In this document: positions 59,375 through 64,000 of the stretch, one piece after another | How positions within the stretch are numbered: the first letter of the stretch is position 1 | Layout of the letters: each line of letters starts with the position of its first letter | Assembly: GCA_038030265.1 (NCBI GenBank) | Contig: CM075939.1 | Coordinates: 29,059,253-29,123,252, forward strand | Direction of reading: 5' to 3' | Length of the DNA stretch: 64,000 bases | Origin: Corythucha ciliata | Taxonomy: Eukaryota; Arthropoda; Insecta; Hemiptera; Tingidae | The notes under the pieces: generated by a model | What the model was told of the DNA's origin: nothing | What the model saw: only the letters and a program-made list of their open reading frames with translations | Database searches by the model: none | Translations under genes and position numbers: made by a program

Positions 59375-60717
59375 AATAGTATATTACGATCCAAGGGCGG
59401 TATGGTGCTCATTACGATCGAGGGCGACAGGAAGTGCCCGAGGTGAAGCAAAAAAAAATGATTTTTTGTACAGCCGGGCGTAAAGACTCGAAATTCGACC
59501 GCTGGGAGAGTCTTGAGCGGGCGACATGACGTTCATTCCGCCCGCCGGGCGTAAAGAAAAATATCAGCCCGGTACGTCTTTTTTTAGGTCTTTTGTTGTT
59601 TTTTTTAAGATAGTTTTTCCTAATTTTGTTTTTAAATTGTACATTAGGCATAAAAACACAAAAAGAAGCACTGTAAATTACGCTGAGAGGCGATTAAAGT
59701 TCTCTCTGTATCAGCTACGTCATCCTTCCATTCGCTGGCTAAAGTGTGTGTTCACTTCAGTTTATTAAGCAAACCATATGATATGCGTCTGTGGAGTCCG
59801 TGCAACCTATCAAAATGCTTCATTTTTCGAGGGAATTAATTTAACTCCACAGATGCATAGCACAGAGCTTCTGAACAGGGCTTTAAAGACCGGTTTTTAT
59901 GATTATTATTGTAATAATAGACGATTTCCGTGGAAAAAGCGAAGGTTTAGAACTGCAGGTTATGGGTTTATTTCTAGCTGCCTAGAGCCTCTTTAACAGT
60001 ATTTTTTTTCACATTACTAGGATTACTACGAGTGTTTTTGGTTTCAAATACTACATGATTTTTTGAGTTTTTCGTTTATTTCGGGTCTGAAATTACACTT
60101 CCTTCGCGTGCTTTTCATCTAAAGTCAGAAAAATGCGATACTATTGCTGCTTCGGTGACTGTACGAGTTCTTCCATTCCGGGTCGACCTGGTTTCGACCC
60201 AGCTACTAAATTTATCCCTTTCCCTCAACCTTACCGGCACTTTACTGAAAACGTCTCAAACTGAGGAAAAAGGGAAGAGAAAGTACATGTGAAGGAGTGT
60301 GATAAATGCGCAACTATGATGGGACTTCATGTTAAGGTGCCCCCGGAACGACGAGTTTTCATTGGAACGTTTCGTGAGACGGAGGCTGAAGACTAAAATC
60401 AGAATTGAATAACTGCAAATGTGGTTTTAGTTTGACGGGAATGAGAGGAAAATAAGTTCACTTTACACAGCACAAGACAAGAGTAACCCATAACCTGGCC
60501 TAAGCGGGTTGCAAAACTGTTGAAGTAGGACTGGAGAGCGCATGTGTGGAAATCGTCTATTATGGACTTCGGCTGTACAAAAAATAGCGTACAACACTCG
60601 GGCGGTATTCCTCACTACGATCTCGGGCGACAACTGCCCTCGCCTTCACCTCGGGCACTTCCCGTCGCCCTCGACCGTAATGAGCATGATACCGCCCTTG
60701 GATCGTAATATACTATT
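59375..60717. mobile_element. TIR element with AATAGTATATT ends, carrying a nested insertion
   Basis: The left end AATAGTATATTACGATCCAA, followed by GGGCGGTAT, GATCGAGGGCGACAGGAAG and TGCCCGAGGTGAA, is matched inverted at 60600-60717. An inner TGTACAGCCG/CGGCTGTACA pair also matches. It contains the 646-bp element at 59916-60561, so about 700 bp is its own sequence. The ends and core resemble the small fold-back at 7049-7182. Confidence 0.65.
59916..60561 (+). mobile_element. 646-bp TIR element with a zinc-finger-like reading-frame relic, copy 2
   Basis: It has the same ends and near-identical sequence as 12519-13165. The short frame at 60133-60261 again encodes 43 codons (MRYYCCFGDCTSSS ... 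FIPFPQPYRH) and stops at the same TGA. Between copies I count six amino-acid-changing and two silent differences in this frame, which argues against selection on it. It lies inside the 59375-60717 element. Confidence 0.7.
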
Positions 60718-62046
60718 TTTTAATATTCAGGTTTCCCAAGTTGGCCTTTTTTAAACTTTTAAGCTGGTGCTGGGTATGACCTCAGGAGAGGGTAGTTTAT
60801 TAGTGGGTCTTAAAATAATATTGGAGGCATACACTATACTGTCGAGGGCACCGCGTAGTATTGATATGAAACGTTTGAATCCGGACAACCCCTAGGAATT
60901 ATTATTGGTTTGCAAAATGGAAGATTAAGGATATAGTGAGTACTAATTAGCAAAACGCACGATAACTTACTACCTGGAGCATATCATTTTATCTGCAAAC
61001 TTTGTCTCTAATTACGTCGATACCGTGAGACTCATTTACCTTGTAGATAGTTGAGTAATCGCTCTTTAAAAAAGTATTCAATTACCGCGTACTTAAAATT
61101 TCCTTTTACCTTGGAAATAATAAGGCGCACGAAAAAATAGGGCTCTCATTTAGCTTCAATTTATTGGGTACGAAAATTATGAAATTTAATTTTTCCGTCG
61201 TACATTTCCCCTCCCGCTATTGATTGTGCATTATAGTGTTTAAAATCGAGAACTGGAAGAGAATAGAAGCTCCCTACCCCACCGCACCACCATCTTGTTC
61301 CGCCAGCTCATTTAAGAAAACTAAGTAAAATAAAAAGGACTGTAGGAAAAAGTCTTGAGGCAAATTTAAGAAAAAAGACTCCCTGCTCTTTCCCTGACTG
61401 GCCTTGCGCTTTCTTTAGTATTAAATCCTTTCCATAATTTTGCCTGAGGAGAATGCTGAAGTCTCTACCCGTCCATCTTAATTCCAACAAGAGGTTTAGG
61501 GGTGAAATACTATCTCGAAATCTGTTTGCTTTGTTCAGAGGAAAGAAAAGAAATTTTTTATTTTAGTTATTTAAAATGAGTGCTATTTTTTTATTTTCAA
61601 TTTTTTCATTTTTGTTTTTAGTTACCCATCATAAATACAAGAAATTTTTGAGCGGAAAGCATTCCTTCTCTGTCATTATAAAAAGGGTATGACACGACAA
61701 TTTTAATCAGCTGCATTTAAGAAAAAGTTGGGGAAATGACTTGAGGTTAGAAGATTTTGTGGGTCGGCCTGTACTTTTTTTTGCACGTTTGCAGTGAAGA
61801 GTCTCTCCTCCAAAATAGGGATCCATCCCCTCTCAACTCTTTCTCGAAATTGAATTCGGCCATGGAAAAAAGGCCGGTGTAATTTTTTTTTTTTTTCAAA
61901 TAAAAAAACTCATTCAGTCACTGACTCCCTGCATGTTTTTTTTTCTTTCTTTATTTTTATTTTTTCCCATCAATATTAAAGACCTCTCTTCTCTATTACT
62001 TGCCTCTTTTCCCCCTTAATAGCTTTTCTTAATATTTTAAATAAGT

Positions 62047-62049
<3 letters not shown>

Positions 62050-62080
<31 letters not shown>
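62050..62080. repeat. TC dinucleotide microsatellite
   Basis: About fifteen uninterrupted TC units lie within a wider pyrimidine-rich stretch. Confidence 0.95.
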
Positions 62081-62082
<2 letters not shown>

Positions 62083-63529
62083 TTGAAAAAAGCAAAACTC
62101 AGCTAGCACCCTCCAAACGATCCACTAAGTAATAAATGCAGATGTACTAATTGAGATTTCTTAGGTTCTTTTCGAAAAAATATTCGCATTTTTTTTTTTT
62201 TTAATTCCTAATTGCGGGGAAGTCAGTGAAGGTAAGCCCTTCTTTTGTAACTTTTCCCTGGTTTTCTTCTTTTTTTAATATCTTTTTCTTCCGCCCTGTT
62301 TGGAGTGAAGTTTTTGTGGCTTGTAGGATAGATTCCTCACTGGTTTTTTCTGTAATTTTGTTTATTTGTGAGGTTTTCTTGAAAAAAACGAATCTCGTAT
62401 TTGCCTATCTTAATCGACTGACCTCTCAGGATAGAAAATCTTAAAATTTGCTACGACTTCTTTGAACTGGTGGACAGGGATGATTAAAGTGAAAAGTAAA
62501 AAGGCCTTCTTGATAGTTCCATTGTACGATTGAATTTATTGGACCCTTTGAGATTTCATTTAATTTATCAGGAAATTATACCTTTTGCGTTAACTTCAGT
62601 TGTTTAGACTTCGTGGAAAACGGGGACTTCCGGTAACAGCTGCTTAATAACTAATGAAGTGATCAAGCCGAGACAAAAGGCCAAGATTAATGATGCTCTT
62701 TCCATGCATTTTTAGTGTAATTCTCTTGCAATTCTATTTTAAATCATCGTAGCAAGTTTTTGTATGGGGCGAGGAAAACACCCAGTACACACAGAGGGTG
62801 AGAAGAGTCCTATTATAGTCATAGTCGAAGTTTTTAATGTCCTTCTCATCACTCCCCCCACCCCCCCTAATTTTGATGTTGTACTTACAAAATCTACAAA
62901 GTGCTGTTTGTGCACTGTTTGTTTTTTTTTCTTTTTGGTTTATAATTTTTTGGGGCATCTAATATGATTTGATCTGCTTTCGGTGTTGGAAATTTTTGTT
63001 GTAAAAACAAAGACAATTTTTTATATAATTTTTGTAGTAACTTTTAAGGACGAAAATTACTGACTTGACAGTTTGAAAAGACCTTTTACCAATATGCTAA
63101 GCGAGCGACGGTTCTTTTCTTTCATTTTCGTTGCGGAATTAAATGGAAATCAATATGTTTAGTAATAAGGGAAAAATAAAAGCGCGGGGGAATGGAAATG
63201 CTTGATCGACGCCATTAGTATGATTCAGAAGGGCAACATACTAGAGCGTTTCGCTATCGATGTCGTTTAATTCTTCAAATTGAAGTGGTTTTTTCTCACC
63301 CACACCCTTTCTTTTTATAGCCAAACGTCTACACGCTTACACGAAAAAAAGAAAAAAAGTGTTTTTTTTTCCCCGCCCGCTGAAAAACTTCAAGGCTGTT
63401 TCCACAATGGAGTAAAATTAGACTTGATTCAGGGAGAAAAATAGTTCCGAAATGTATGTACACTGGATGGGCATTTACGTGATCGTTGGCTCTGGAGGGT
63501 CTTAGCCAAAAAGCCACTCCACCAAAGTT

Positions 63530-63552
63530 AAAAAAAAAAAAAAAAAAAAAAA
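63530..63552. repeat. Poly-A run
   Basis: Twenty-three consecutive A residues in intron 3, with no retroelement body recognised upstream. Confidence 0.9.
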
Positions 63553-64000
63553 TCCGAGATTCACCAGAATCGTCTCTTTTTTCGGTAAATATTGGAAAGC
63601 AACAAGTAAATGAGAGATGAACCCTACGCCCTTTATACCGTTATTAGTTTACTTCGGGGGGCTTTATTTTTGAAGAAATTTCAATAGAATCATATATATT
63701 AATTCCCTACTCCTTTTTTTTTCAACGCTATACTTGTTTTCACAAATTGTTTTTACTGTGTTATTTATAGACTTGGTGGGTCTATGTTGAATTTGAATAT
63801 CATCGCTTTTCGATCGTGGGTGTAACAGATGACCCGGAAACTGTTGATTTCGCTATTTTAAAGTCTACTCTCTTTTTTTTATTATGTTACGGCGGGTTTG
63901 ATTTATGATACTCCCCAAGTTTAGGCCTTTGCCAGCTGTTGGCGGCAAATAGACGGCTTATCTTTCCCCTTTCGAATTATTATTTTGCACTCTGATTTTT

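Larger units (their letters stand above)
55892..64000 (+). other. Intron 3 of the RBM24-like gene (incomplete)
   Basis: This begins with donor GTAAGT and has no matching acceptor that I could support before the right edge. I looked for the conserved family block around HYVYPQAFVQP and did not find it. The segment holds the 18-bp minisatellite (57839-58340), a small GC-rich fold-back (58919-59004), a nested TIR element (59375-60717) and a TC microsatellite (62050-62080). The stretches 55900-57830 and 60720-64000 contain AT-rich DNA with many T-runs and nothing else that I recognise. Confidence 0.7.

Noticed and set aside
61621..61660. Candidate next coding exon after TTTTTAG at 61621
   Set aside because: With the required phase the frame reads Gly-Tyr-Pro-Ser and then stops at once, and nothing resembles the conserved tail.
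1..64000. CRISPR arrays, phage, plasmid or bacterial defence systems
   Set aside because: The spliced gene structure and repeat types are eukaryotic. No regular spacer array or prokaryotic gene cluster is present.

Overview
This window is eukaryotic nuclear DNA, most likely from an arthropod and probably an insect. There are no bacterial-style operons, most long open frames look like chance, and the only convincing gene is split into short exons by very large introns. The exons encode a single RNA-recognition-motif (RRM) protein of the RBM24/RBM38/SUP-12 family. The rest is AT-rich intronic DNA containing many short inverted-repeat transposons, tRNA-derived repeats, tandem repeats and homopolymer runs. 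The species cannot be fixed from the sequence alone.

Layout. 1-2757 is upstream DNA and 5' leader. It holds a terminal-inverted-repeat (TIR) element (345-904) and an old fold-back copy (about 1650-2045). Exon 1 (2758-3036) starts the protein and carries most of the RRM. Intron 1 (3037-28424, about 25.4 kb) is crowded with small TIR elements, two tRNA-derived repeats and a long degenerate tandem array. Exon 2 (28425-28551) finishes the RRM. Intron 2 (28552-55833, about 27.3 kb) holds a 1.6-kb TIR element with repeated ACCGAAC sites, several fold-backs and a 1.1-kb inverted-repeat element. Exon 3 (55834-55891, 58 bp) encodes the start of the proline- and glycine-containing tail. Intron 3 runs from 55892 past the right edge. 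It contains an 18-bp minisatellite and a second copy of a 646-bp element nested inside another TIR element. The three exons splice in a consistent frame and give about 154 codons. The C-terminal part of the gene lies beyond the window.

Functional reading. Known members of this family bind GU-rich RNA and control muscle-related alternative splicing and mRNA stability. No second protein-coding gene could be supported on either strand. The most interesting structure is in the repeats: nested insertions that give relative ages, clustered motif arrays inside TIR elements that resemble transposase-binding arrays, and a pair of head-to-head tRNA-like units. I found no convincing new molecular system. 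The repeat families are the part most likely to be undescribed.
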